DNA of 64,000 bases from ENR-C587 sp942493235 (GCA_942493235.1 OW818676.1:62001-126000); one strand, 5' to 3'. Positions 44,383 through 52,950 are shown, numbered from the stretch's first letter. Notes: a model not told the origin generated them from the sequence alone. Numbers and translations: made by a program.

Positions 44383-46311
44383 ATGAAAAATTTGATTTTG
44401 AGTTTAATTAGTATTGTTGTTTTTTCTTGTAGTGCATATTCTTTTAATGTTGGACAATTTGACACTACTTATACTTTTAACGGTGAGGGTAGGGCTATAT
44501 CTTTCTATATACCAACTACTTACCAATCGGACTTAAAATACAATGTGCTAATTGGGCTTCACGGTGCAGGCGACACATGTTCCAATTATCGTAATGACCT
44601 TATTAATACGTTAAAATGGGATACATTATTTAAAAATACAATTCTGATATTCCCCGACGGTGGCTCAGACCGATCAAAAGATTTTTATTCGCCGGCAGGT
44701 GATGAAGCTTTTATTGATACAGTTTTAAATTATGCCAAAAATAATTTTAATATTGATGATAAAAATATTACACTTCAAGGGTTTTCTCTTGGGGGCAGGA
44801 GTGCATTAAAATACGGATTAGAATATCCAGAGAAATTTAATGGATTAATTCTTAACTCTCCGGCAATGCAATGTCCGCAAGACGTGCAAAATAAAAGCGG
44901 TTTTTCATTAATATATAACTATGAAAATTCGGCAAATATTCCGATTACCATTACTCATGGTACAAATGATATAGGATTCCTAAAAACAATAAAAATGTTA
45001 GCAGATACTTTGGTAAATAGAAATACGCGAATGTTGTATTTCCGGATTCCGAATATGCAACATACTATTCCTCCAAATCAATTAACATCAACTTTGTTAA
45101 AATATCTTACTACTAAAATTGAGAAATCTTCTTTTATGCTGCACGATATTTCTGCTCCTATATGTGTATATTCTAAAAAAATCGAACCAAAATTTAAAGT
45201 TAGAAATATGACTACTGTCCCGATTACAAGCCTTGAGCTTACTTACACTGTAAATAACCAAACTAATACGTTTAATTGGACAGGCGAAATTAAAGAAAAT
45301 TGTTATCAAGATATTGCTACACCCGAGTTGGAATTAGAAGATGGTTATTATGAACTCTCTGGTTATATTTCCAAAATCAATGGTACAAGTGTATCGGAAA
45401 ATATTGTGACGAATTTAGGTTCTTGCTCCTTCAATATTTTCAATGAGTCAAATCCCATTCCCCAAAAGGATGATTTCTCTGAAACAGATAATTTAGCAAA
45501 GTATTGGGCAATTAAAGAGTCAGGCAATTACTTAACTTGGATGTACGACAATACATACGGTAGAGATGGCAATGGAGCTATGCTTATGCTTAACACAATT
45601 TTGGCATATACGAACTTGGGATTAACAGAAAGCTTATTGACAGCCAAATACAATTTTACAGATGCAATAGAACCTAAATTAGGATTTGAGCTTGCTTATA
45701 ATTATTCTTACTATACTACCGAATATTTCACAGAAGAAACTATCTTTACTGATACTTTAAATGTACTAATATCTAATGATTTAGGAGCGACTTATACTTC
45801 AATTTATAAGAAATGGGGAGCTGATTTAGCTACTTTTGCTTCACCTTTTAAAAATCCCTTACAAATTGAAACATTTTTAGCAACTCCTGCAAATAATGAG
45901 TGGAGAACAGAAATAATTGACTTAAAAGATTATAATGTTGGAGCAAATACAATATTCAGATTCGACTATATTTCCGGTTCAGGTGGAATTATTTATTTGG
46001 ATAAGTTTAATGTTTTTGATGCTGCGGTTACTTCGGTTAAAGATAAAGAAAAATTTTCTCTCTCGGTTTATCCGAACCCTGCAAAATCAAATGATTTATT
46101 GAGTTTCCAATTGCCCAAAAGCATTTCTGGAGATGTAAATATTGAATTGTTTGATGAATTGGGACAGAGTTTGGGATTAGTATATTCCTCTGAAGATATA
46201 AGCTCAGATTATAATGTAAAAATAAAATTACCTCAATTAGTTGCCGGTATGTATATGGTTAAAGTTCGGCATGGGTTAGATATAAATTCAGTTAAATTAA
46301 TAATCGAATAA
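44383..46311 (+). CDS. Secreted esterase/depolymerase-like protein with T9SS sorting domain
   Basis: This protein of about 642 residues has a signal peptide (MKNLILSLISIVVFSCSAYS). The start is set at ATG 44383, with GGGGG about eight bases upstream; the longer frame from 44293 would hide the signal. The N-terminal third is an alpha/beta hydrolase like PHB-depolymerase/feruloyl-esterase proteins: VLIGLHGAGDTCSNYRND (oxyanion region), IFPDGGSDRSKDFY and nucleophile elbow GFSLGG; the catalytic His is probably in IPNMQHTIPP. A middle Ig-like part and a jelly-roll-like domain (about 350-560) follow, then a C-terminal Por sorting domain (VYPNPAKSNDLLSFQLPKSI to MYMVKVRHGLDINSVKLIIE). It likely degrades an extracellular ester. 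Confidence 0.82.
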   Translation: MKNLILSLISIVVFSCSAYSFNVGQFDTTYTFNGEGRAISFYIPTTYQSDLKYNVLIGLHGAGDTCSNYRNDLINTLKWDTLFKNTILIFPDGGSDRSKDFYSPAGDEAFIDTVLNYAKNNFNIDDKNITLQGFSLGGRSALKYGLEYPEKFNGLILNSPAMQCPQDVQNKSGFSLIYNYENSANIPITITHGTNDIGFLKTIKMLADTLVNRNTRMLYFRIPNMQHTIPPNQLTSTLLKYLTTKIEKSSFMLHDISAPICVYSKKIEPKFKVRNMTTVPITSLELTYTVNNQTNTFNWTGEIKENCYQDIATPELELEDGYYELSGYISKINGTSVSENIVTNLGSCSFNIFNESNPIPQKDDFSETDNLAKYWAIKESGNYLTWMYDNTYGRDGNGAMLMLNTILAYTNLGLTESLLTAKYNFTDAIEPKLGFELAYNYSYYTTEYFTEETIFTDTLNVLISNDLGATYTSIYKKWGADLATFASPFKNPLQIETFLATPANNEWRTEIIDLKDYNVGANTIFRFDYISGSGGIIYLDKFNVFDAAVTSVKDKEKFSLSVYPNPAKSNDLLSFQLPKSISGDVNIELFDELGQSLGLVYSSEDISSDYNVKIKLPQLVAGMYMVKVRHGLDINSVKLIIE

Positions 46312-46347
46312 TTCTCATCATTTAGAGGCGGGTTGAAAGACTCGCCT

Positions 46348-47229
46348 TTAAATATTCTTTCTCAACTCCACTATTTGATTTATATCCAAACCGGAATATC
46401 TCGAAATCTTTTCATTTGATTCACCGTCTTTAATCATTAAAAGGGCAACTTCCATTTTCCCTTTGGCAATACCTTTTTTCAAACCTTTGGCTTCACCATC
46501 CATTAATGCGGTTTGGATAACACTTCTCTCAAGTCTTAGATTTTCTATATGACGGTTATAGCCTCCCTGCTCGGTAATAGATAAGTTTTCAAATTGTAGC
46601 TTTTCTTTTACTATTTCAAGACCTTGAGCTTTATACTCTTGTTTCACGTCATTATTTTTGAGATAGTAAATCCATTCGTCTAAGCTATCTTTGGCTATAT
46701 CATTAAATTGATTTACCTTTATTACGTAATATTCGGGGAATAGTCCGCTTAACTCACTTGTATTAAATACTTCCATCTGCTTTTTTGATAAGTTTAACTT
46801 ATCATTATTATGAATTCCGATAAATTCGGTTTTCCCGTGATAGACGTAATCCTGACCTTGTCCTAAATCAAAATATACTATATTAACCGAATATACTTTT
46901 TTTAGCTTAGCATAATCATCACCCAGATAAATATATTCGGTGAGAATTTTTGATGTACCATAGAGCATTCTCTGGAAATAATCAGCTTCACTGCTTACTT
47001 GTACTTCAATAATAATAATTTCTTTTTTGCTATTTTCGGCAATTATATCCACCCTGTTGAATTTATCATTATTATCTTCCTGATTTGCTTCGGATTCTAA
47101 TATCCGCTCTATCAAAATACTTTCTTTTAATAGAACACTAAGAAATCCCTCTAATACTTTGAAGTTTGCTTTCTGTCGCAATAATTTCTTTATTGCCCAG
47201 TCAAATCTGATTAATGTATTGCCTTGCAT
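46348..47229 (-). CDS. Rpn/PD-(D/E)XK nuclease family protein, tandem copy 1 (most downstream)
   Basis: This belongs to the PDDEXK_2 (Rpn, recombination-promoting nuclease or putative transposase) family. The nuclease core shows D61 in RVDIIAE and E75-x-Q77 in IIIIEVQ, following the N-terminal MQGNTLIRFDWAIKKLLRQK stretch typical of the family. The C-terminal tail ends DGESNEKISRYSGLDINQI, the usual helix-turn-helix-like tail. It is the shortest copy, at 293 residues: it has one GK(x)E unit set fewer (KGIAKGKMEVA) and a different last 6-15 residues (VELRKNI). It is the last ORF of a minus-strand row of four and is preceded directly by copy 2 (stop TAA then ATG). Confidence 0.88.
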   Translation of the reverse strand: MQGNTLIRFDWAIKKLLRQKANFKVLEGFLSVLLKESILIERILESEANQEDNNDKFNRVDIIAENSKKEIIIIEVQVSSEADYFQRMLYGTSKILTEYIYLGDDYAKLKKVYSVNIVYFDLGQGQDYVYHGKTEFIGIHNNDKLNLSKKQMEVFNTSELSGLFPEYYVIKVNQFNDIAKDSLDEWIYYLKNNDVKQEYKAQGLEIVKEKLQFENLSITEQGGYNRHIENLRLERSVIQTALMDGEAKGLKKGIAKGKMEVALLMIKDGESNEKISRYSGLDINQIVELRKNI

Positions 47230-48138
47230 TTATGATCTCTTATTGTTTATTTGAGCTTTTAATTGTTCTATTTGATTTATATCCAATCCGGAATATCTCG
47301 AAATCTTATCGTTTGATTCTCCGTCGTTAATCATTAAAATGGCTACTTCCATTTTCCCTTCTGTTTTCCCTTTGGCAATACCTTTTTTCAAACCTTTGGC
47401 TTCACCATCCATTAATGCGGTTTGGATAACACTTTTCTCAAGTCTTAGATTTTCTATATGACGGTTATAGCCGCCCTGCTCGGTAATAGATAAGTTTTCA
47501 AATTGTAGCTTTTCTTTTACTATTTCAAGACCTTGAGCTTTATACTCTTGTTTCACGTCATTATTTTTGAGATAGTAAATCCATTCGTCTAAGCTATCTT
47601 TGGCTATATCATTAAATTGATTTACCTTTATTACGTAATATTCGGGGAATAGTCCGCTTAATTCACTTGTATTAAATACTTCCATCTGCTTTTTTGATAA
47701 GTTTAATTTATCATTATTGTGAATTCCGATAAATTCGGTTTTCCCGTGATAGACGTAGTCCTGCCCTTGTCCTAAATCAAAATAGACTATATTTACCGAA
47801 TATACTTTTTTTAGCTTAGCATAATCATCACCCAGATAAATATATTCGGTGAGAATTTTTGATGTACCATAGAGCATTCTCTGGAAATAATCAGCTTCAC
47901 TGCTTACTTGTACTTCAATAATAATAATTTCTTTTTTGCTATTTTCGGCAATTATATCCACCCTGTTGAATTTATCATTATTATCTTCCTGATTTGCTTC
48001 GGATTCTAATATCCGCTCTATCAAAATACTTTCTTTTAATAGAACACTAAGAAATCCCTCTAATACTTTGAAGTTTGCTTTCTGTCGCAATAATTTCTTT
48101 ATTGCCCAGTCAAATCTGATTAATGTATTGCCTTGCAT
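47230..48138 (-). CDS. Rpn/PD-(D/E)XK nuclease family protein, tandem copy 2
   Basis: This is a 302-residue copy of the same protein as its neighbours. The catalytic D61, E75 and Q77 and all surrounding residues are identical. The repeat segment reads KGIAKGKTEGKMEVA (one more four-residue unit than copy 1), and the tail ends IEQLKAQINNKRS. Its stop TAA is followed immediately by the ATG of copy 1. The 5' part of the nucleotide sequence matches copy 1 best (AACACTAAGAAATCCCTC, plus-strand reading), whereas the 3' part matches copy 3, which indicates recombination between copies. Expression from a single transcript is likely. Confidence 0.88.
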   Translation of the reverse strand: MQGNTLIRFDWAIKKLLRQKANFKVLEGFLSVLLKESILIERILESEANQEDNNDKFNRVDIIAENSKKEIIIIEVQVSSEADYFQRMLYGTSKILTEYIYLGDDYAKLKKVYSVNIVYFDLGQGQDYVYHGKTEFIGIHNNDKLNLSKKQMEVFNTSELSGLFPEYYVIKVNQFNDIAKDSLDEWIYYLKNNDVKQEYKAQGLEIVKEKLQFENLSITEQGGYNRHIENLRLEKSVIQTALMDGEAKGLKKGIAKGKTEGKMEVAILMINDGESNDKISRYSGLDINQIEQLKAQINNKRS

Positions 48139-49047
48139 TTATGATCTCTTATTGTTTATTTGAGCTTTTAATTGTTCTATTTGATTTATATCCAATCCGG
48201 AATATCTCGAAATCTTATCGTTTGATTCTCCGTCGTTAATCATTAAAATGGCTACTTCCATTTTCCCTTCTGTTTTCCCTTTGGCAATACCTTTTTTCAA
48301 ACCTTTGGCTTCACCATCCATTAATGCGGTTTGGATAACACTTTTCTCAAGTCTTAGATTTTCTATATGACGGTTATAGCCGCCCTGCTCGGTAATAGAT
48401 AAGTTTTCAAATTGTAGCTTTTCTTTTACTATTTCAAGACCTTGAGCTTTATACTCTTGTTTCACGTCATTATTTTTGAGATAGTAAATCCATTCGTCTA
48501 AGCTATCTTTGGCTATATCATTAAATTGATTTACCTTTATTACGTAATATTCGGGGAATAGTCCGCTTAATTCACTTGTATTAAATACTTCCATCTGCTT
48601 TTTTGATAAGTTTAATTTATCATTATTGTGAATTCCGATAAATTCGGTTTTCCCGTGATAGACGTAGTCCTGCCCTTGTCCTAAATCAAAATAGACTATA
48701 TTTACCGAATATACTTTTTTTAGCTTAGCATAATCATCACCCAGATAAATATATTCGGTGAGAATTTTTGATGTACCATAGAGCATTCTCTGGAAATAAT
48801 CAGCTTCACTGCTTACTTGTACTTCAATAATAATAATTTCTTTTTTGCTATTTTCGGCAATTATATCCACCCTGTTGAATTTATCATTATTATCTTCCTG
48901 ATTTGCTTCGGATTCTAATATCCGCTCTATCAAAATACTTTCTTTTAATAGAACACTTAAAAATCCTTCTAATACTTTGAAGTTTGCTTTCTGTCGCAAT
49001 AATTTCTTTATTGCCCAGTCAAATCTGATTAATGTATTGCCATGCAT
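48139..49047 (-). CDS. Rpn/PD-(D/E)XK nuclease family protein, tandem copy 3
   Basis: At 302 residues this is identical to copy 2 at the protein level except for His instead of Gln at position 2 (MHGNT versus MQGNT). The catalytic motif and the KGKTEGK segment are the same. At nucleotide level the 5' end carries the AACACTTAAAAATCCTTC variant shared with copy 4 instead of that of copy 2. Spacing to the next ORF is again zero: TAA then ATG. The repeat period between copies 2 and 3 is exactly 909 bp. Confidence 0.88.
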   Translation of the reverse strand: MHGNTLIRFDWAIKKLLRQKANFKVLEGFLSVLLKESILIERILESEANQEDNNDKFNRVDIIAENSKKEIIIIEVQVSSEADYFQRMLYGTSKILTEYIYLGDDYAKLKKVYSVNIVYFDLGQGQDYVYHGKTEFIGIHNNDKLNLSKKQMEVFNTSELSGLFPEYYVIKVNQFNDIAKDSLDEWIYYLKNNDVKQEYKAQGLEIVKEKLQFENLSITEQGGYNRHIENLRLEKSVIQTALMDGEAKGLKKGIAKGKTEGKMEVAILMINDGESNDKISRYSGLDINQIEQLKAQINNKRS

Positions 49048-49968
49048 TTATGATCTCTTATTGTTTATTTGAGCTTTTAATTGTTCTATTTGATTTATAT
49101 CCAAACCGGAATATCTCGAAATCTTTTCATTTGATTCACCGTCGTTAATCATTAAAATTGCTACTTCCATTTTCCCTTCTGTTTTCCCTTCTATTTTCCC
49201 TTTGGCAATACCTTTTTTCAAACCTTTGGCTTCACCATCCATTAATGCGGTTTGGATAACACTTCTCTCAAGCCTTAGGTTTTCTATATGACGGTTATAG
49301 CCACCCTGCTCGGTAATAGATAAATTTTCAAATTGTAGCTTTTCTTTTACTATTTCAAGACCTTGAGCTTTATACTCTTGTTTCACGTCATTATTTTTGA
49401 GATAGTAAATCCATTCGTCTAAGCTATCTTTGGCTATATCATTAAATTGATTTACCTTTATTACGTAATATTCGGGGAATAGTCCGCTTAATTCACTTGT
49501 ATTAAATACTTCCATCTGCTTTTTTGATAAGTTTAATTTATCATTATTGTGAATTCCGATAAATTCGGTTTTCCCGTGATAGACGTAGTCCTGCCCTTGT
49601 CCTAAATCAAAATAGACTATATTTACCGAATATACTTTTTTTAGCTTAGCATAATCATCACCCAGATAAATATATTCGGTGAGAATTTTTGATGTACCAT
49701 AGAGCATTCTCTGGAAATAATCAGCTTCACTGCTTACTTGTACTTCAATAATAATAATTTCTTTTTTGCTATTTTCGGCAATTATATCCACCCTGTTGAA
49801 TTTATCATTATTATCTTCCTGATTTGCTTCGGATTCTAATATCCGCTCTATCAAAATACTTTCTTTTAATAGAACACTTAAAAATCCTTCTAATACTTTG
49901 AAGTTTGCTTTCTGTCGCAATAATTTCTTTATTGCCCAGTCAAATCTGATTAATGTATTGCCTTGCAT
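49048..49968 (-). CDS. Rpn/PD-(D/E)XK nuclease family protein, tandem copy 4 (first in the row)
   Basis: This is the promoter-proximal and longest copy, at 306 residues. It carries three units in the variable segment (KGKIEGKTEGKMEVA), one more than copies 2 and 3, and shares the NEKISRYS tail variant with copy 1. The core residues D61, E75 and Q77 are intact, so all four copies look catalytically competent. The family cleaves DNA and promotes RecA-independent recombination in the enteric Rpn proteins; whether these do so is unknown. The upstream 130 bp to the flavoprotein gene start should hold the promoter of the whole row, but no clear -33/-7 pair was found. Confidence 0.88.
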   Translation of the reverse strand: MQGNTLIRFDWAIKKLLRQKANFKVLEGFLSVLLKESILIERILESEANQEDNNDKFNRVDIIAENSKKEIIIIEVQVSSEADYFQRMLYGTSKILTEYIYLGDDYAKLKKVYSVNIVYFDLGQGQDYVYHGKTEFIGIHNNDKLNLSKKQMEVFNTSELSGLFPEYYVIKVNQFNDIAKDSLDEWIYYLKNNDVKQEYKAQGLEIVKEKLQFENLSITEQGGYNRHIENLRLERSVIQTALMDGEAKGLKKGIAKGKIEGKTEGKMEVAILMINDGESNEKISRYSGLDINQIEQLKAQINNKRS

Positions 49969-50097
49969 TTATTATTACCAAATACTTTAAAAATCACTGA
50001 TATAAACGATTATAAAGCAATTCTATTGAATTTAAACTTTATGCTAATTTATTCGTCTATGCTCATAATTATTTTGAATTATTATCTTGAGAACAAA

Positions 50098-50670
50098 ATG
50101 AAAATTATAGCTATCAATGGAAGTCCTCGTAAAAATGGGAATACTAATATTATTCTAAATACTGTAATAGAAGAATTAAATGCTGAAGAAATCGAGACTG
50201 AGCTGATACACATCGGAGCACATAAGTTTAATCCTTGTCGTGCTTGTTACAAATGTTCTGAGCTAAAAGACCAACAATGCCATAGTAAAAATGATTTATT
50301 TAACGAATGTGTTCAAAAAATTGTTAATGCTGATGGCTTACTACTCGGTTCTCCGGTTTATTTCGCTGATATTACCCCTGAAATGAAAGCATTTATTGAT
50401 GTAGTCGGCTATATAAATAGAAGTAATGGCGGACTATTCAAACGTAAAGTCGGAGCAGCGGTTTCTGCAGTCCGACGTGCCGGCTCCATTCATGCTTTAG
50501 ATTCTATGTATCACTTTTTTCAAGTAAACGAATTTATGATGCCCGGCTCTTCATATTGGAATCTGGCTATCGGACGTAATCCGGGAGATGTTCTAAATGA
50601 TGAAGAGGGAATAAACACTATGAAAACATTGGGTAAAAATATGGCTTGGCTATTAAAGAAACTTTGTTAA
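50098..50670 (+). CDS. Iron-sulfur flavoprotein-like NAD(P)H:FMN reductase
   Basis: This flavodoxin-fold protein has 190 residues from ATG 50098 (MKIIAINGSPRKNGNTNIIL); the longer frame from 49963 adds 45 residues of AT-rich sequence with no domain. The phosphate loop NGSPRKNGNT binds FMN. The Cys cluster CRACYKCSELKDQQC (CX2CX2CX7C) matches archaeal/bacterial iron-sulfur flavoproteins, which hold a 4Fe-4S cluster beside FMN. GSPVYFADITPEMKAFIDVV is a further family stretch. It probably reduces low-potential acceptors or quinones, or detoxifies oxygen species. It stands between the Rpn row, divergently transcribed, and an IS630 element. Confidence 0.83.
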   Translation: MKIIAINGSPRKNGNTNIILNTVIEELNAEEIETELIHIGAHKFNPCRACYKCSELKDQQCHSKNDLFNECVQKIVNADGLLLGSPVYFADITPEMKAFIDVVGYINRSNGGLFKRKVGAAVSAVRRAGSIHALDSMYHFFQVNEFMMPGSSYWNLAIGRNPGDVLNDEEGINTMKTLGKNMAWLLKKLC

Positions 50671-50697
50671 ATTTTAGAATATTATATCATTTTCTAC

Positions 50698-50728
50698 TTG
50701 TAATGCGACAAATAAATGATTATATTTG
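50698..50728 (+). promoter_or_regulatory. Transposase promoter within the left end of the IS630
   Basis: TTG (50698-50700, the inner end of the left inverted repeat), 20 nt, then TATATTTG (50721-50728) fits the -33/-7 pair. The ATG at 50765 lies 37 nt downstream. Confidence 0.55.
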
Positions 50729-50764
50729 TATATTGTCAATTGTCAATTGTTAAAAGGAAATGTT

Positions 50765-51268
50765 ATGGGTCGTCCAAAAATATTGATAGATAATTCGTAC
50801 CAACAACTATTGCATTCTGATATAAAAAAAATAACTGATTCAGATATAGTAATAAAACTAAAGGCGATATCTGCATCATTGTCAAATAAAGAATCAGATG
50901 TAGCTATAATGTATGGCATATCTCGATCTACATTACTAAGATGGATCAGTAAATATCAAAAATATGGTGTAGAAGGTTTAAGGTCAAAAAAACGCGGTCA
51001 CTATCCCGAGAAATTAAGCAAGGAAGAAAAAGCAATAATTTTCAAATGGATTAGCACAAGTAAAGACAATTCAGGCAAACAGGTACATTGGACATTGGTT
51101 CGATTAATAAAGGAGATATTTACTGTATTCGGCAAAGAAATAGGAAAAACACCTTTATGGTTGACATTAAAGAAATTGAATTTAACAATCAAAGTACCCA
51201 GACCTAAACATCATAAATCAAATGAAGAAGACCAATTAAACTTTAAAAAAAACTCAAATAATGATTAA
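50765..51268 (+). CDS. IS630 transposase, N-terminal part (orfA)
   Basis: This is the DNA-binding half of a split IS630 transposase. The frame starts at ATG 50765 (MGRPKILIDNSYQQ), preceded by AAAGGAAA; the 13 codons before it have no support. It contains a helix-turn-helix near residues 30-60 (MYGISRSTLLRWISKYQKYG) and the winged-helix segment GVEGLRSKKRGHYPEKLSKE. It ends at 51268 after an A8 run (51245-51252). The frame of orfB is +1 relative to it, so full transposase would need slippage or frameshifting on the A run. It may be an inactive copy if this does not occur. Confidence 0.8.
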   Translation: MGRPKILIDNSYQQLLHSDIKKITDSDIVIKLKAISASLSNKESDVAIMYGISRSTLLRWISKYQKYGVEGLRSKKRGHYPEKLSKEEKAIIFKWISTSKDNSGKQVHWTLVRLIKEIFTVFGKEIGKTPLWLTLKKLNLTIKVPRPKHHKSNEEDQLNFKKNSNND

Positions 51269-51800
51269 TAATCTTCAAGAAAAAGAAAATTATAAAATAA
51301 TGTTTTTTGACGAAGGGAGATTCGGTCTCCGATCAACAGTAATGCGAGTATGGGCTGAAAAAGGAAAACGATTATCAGTAATGGTACAACAAGGTTTTAA
51401 AAATTTCTATGGTTTTTCATCAGTATGTCCATTTGACGGTACCAATTATTCATTGCTATTACCTGGAGTAAATACAGAGCTAATGCAATATTACATTGAT
51501 AATCTTAGTAAAGAATTTTCGGATAAAAAAATAATATTATTTATGGATCAAGCCGGTTGGCATAAATCAAGGAACTTACAGATACCAGAAAACATTAGGT
51601 TTGAATTTTTACCTGCATATTCGCCAGAATTAAATCCGGTCGAGAAACTATGGCAATGGATTAAAAAAGAATGTTTACACAATTTTATTTACAATTCTCT
51701 AAAAGAACTAGAGGATGCTGTAATTGTAGAATTTCAAAAACTTACTTTGTCAAAATATAAAAAATTATGTAATTGCAATTATATGTCCTATTTCATGTAG
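51261..51800 (+). CDS. IS630 transposase, catalytic part (orfB)
   Basis: This is the DDE catalytic half. The triad is seen as MFFDEGRFGL (first Asp), ILFMDQAGWHKS (second Asp) and YSPELNPVEKLWQWIKKE (Glu, in the NPVE motif), spaced as in the DD34E IS630/Tc1 superfamily. The ORF can be read from an ATG at 51261, which overlaps the end of orfA, but as a fusion it would continue from the A8 run in frame +1 through TLKKTQIMINNLQEK. All catalytic residues are intact. The stop lies 14 bp before the right element end. Confidence 0.82.
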   Translation: MINNLQEKENYKIMFFDEGRFGLRSTVMRVWAEKGKRLSVMVQQGFKNFYGFSSVCPFDGTNYSLLLPGVNTELMQYYIDNLSKEFSDKKIILFMDQAGWHKSRNLQIPENIRFEFLPAYSPELNPVEKLWQWIKKECLHNFIYNSLKELEDAVIVEFQKLTLSKYKKLCNCNYMSYFM

Positions 51801-52029
51801 GAAATGATATTATACATTAAAAAACACATTCTACATTTCTTACTATTAGCAAGAATTATTTAAAGTCAGGACTTGTATTTTATACCTTTTCAGCTAATTC
51901 ATTGGTAAATGGCTTATCCGAAATCCTTAATTTGGATACTCAAAATTAGCTCACATAATCAAGCCTATTGTAAATTAAATAATATTCTACAAGAAGTAAG
52001 TCAAATTGAGTTCTTGCCACTCATGTGGC

Positions 52030-52170
52030 TTAATCGACTCCACTCTTCAGATTTTGTATAAAACGGGAAAATATAATAAGTAGTTATCAACCTGATGGTT
52101 AACCGTCAGGTTGTATAGATGGAAAATGAATTAATTCGAGTATTTACAATTCCTCTTCAGCCACTGGTTG
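52030..52170 (+). repeat. MITE-like element, degenerate copy with near-palindrome
   Basis: A near-perfect 26-bp palindrome at 52088-52113 (one mismatch pair) is flanked on the right by ATGGAAAATGAATTAATTCG, nearly the same as in the element at 40931-41093. The right end (TTTACAATTCCTCTTCAGCC) is a degraded form of the family terminus. The left end cannot be fixed. The remaining gap from the IS630 end at 51814 holds no gene. Confidence 0.55.
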
Positions 52171-52212
52171 ACGACAAGTATATCATTACTCTTATAAAAC
52201 AATATTATGCAG

Positions 52213-52806
52213 CTATTTCAATAACTTTTCAATATCTTTTTCTAAGCTTTCGGGACTTGTCTGCGGTGCAAACCTATCGACAACAAAACCGTTTTTATCA
52301 ACTAAAAATTTAGTAAAATTCCACTTAATTGCATCAGTAAGAAATCCACCTTTTGTTTTAGTAAGAAATTTATAGATTGGGTGAGCATCCTCTCCGTTTA
52401 CTTCAATTTTCTCGAATATCTCAAAACTTACTCCATAATTTAAAGAGCAAAATTCCTTTATTTCGGTGCTTGTACCCGGCTCTTGACTTCCGAATTGATT
52501 GCATGGGAAAGCTAATATTTCAAAGCCTTTTTCATGATACTTTTTATATAATTTTTCTAATCCTTCATACTGTTTTGTAAATCCGCATTTTGATGCTGTA
52601 TTGACAATTAAAAGAACTTTTCCCGAATAGTCATTAAGCGATTTATCATCTCCATTAATTGTTTTTGCAGTAAATTGATAAATAGATTCCTTCACTTCTG
52701 CCTCCTGTTTAGAAAATAAACTAATGCTAATTACTATGAATCCTATAAAAGTAAACATAATCAACGAAAATGTAATTTTTGATAGAACAATTTGCTTTTT
52801 CATCAA
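52213..52806 (-). CDS. Glutathione peroxidase-like thiol peroxidase, membrane-anchored
   Basis: This reduces hydrogen peroxide or lipid peroxides using glutathione or, more probably, thioredoxin as reductant. It has 197 residues with an N-terminal TM anchor or uncleaved signal (residues 9-31). The catalytic Cys74 is in NTASKCGFTKQY (the Cys rather than Sec form). Gln104 is in FPCNQFGSQEPG and Trp162 in IKWNFTKFLVDKNG, which completes the triad. The second Cys (in FPCNQ) may form the resolving disulfide. It is a single gene. Its location on the outer face of the cytoplasmic membrane is inferred from the anchor. Confidence 0.92.
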   Translation of the reverse strand: MMKKQIVLSKITFSLIMFTFIGFIVISISLFSKQEAEVKESIYQFTAKTINGDDKSLNDYSGKVLLIVNTASKCGFTKQYEGLEKLYKKYHEKGFEILAFPCNQFGSQEPGTSTEIKEFCSLNYGVSFEIFEKIEVNGEDAHPIYKFLTKTKGGFLTDAIKWNFTKFLVDKNGFVVDRFAPQTSPESLEKDIEKLLK

Positions 52807-52950
52807 TATTCCCCAAATGTTATTTTATATATTTCAAAAACAATAACGATTGAATTCGATATTTAGTGTAGCTTAATATTATATTTAGGGATTGCTAATT
52901 GTGTTTTCATTCCATTTAATATCATGTTCAATTTTTTGTAGAAAATAATA

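Larger units (their letters stand above)
50680..51814 (+). mobile_element. IS630-family insertion sequence
   Basis: The element of about 1.13 kb is bounded by inverted repeats: TATTATATCATTTTCTACTT(G) at 50680-50700 and its inverted partner CATGTAGGAAATGATATTAT(A) at 51794-51814, matching at 18 of 21 positions. TA dinucleotides stand at both outer ends, as expected for IS630 insertion at TA. It holds two ORFs, 50765-51268 and 51261-51800, which together make one transposase. The flanks show no gene obviously disrupted. Confidence 0.88.

Noticed and set aside
46348..49968. CRISPR-like interpretation of the tandem units
   Set aside because: The repeat unit is a complete protein gene of about 909 bp, not short direct repeats with spacers. 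No CRISPR array was seen anywhere in the window.
49963..50097. Extended N-terminus for the iron-sulfur flavoprotein
   Set aside because: The extra 45 residues are AT-rich, hydrophobic and overlap the start of the Rpn row. The flavodoxin fold begins exactly at MKIIAINGSPR.
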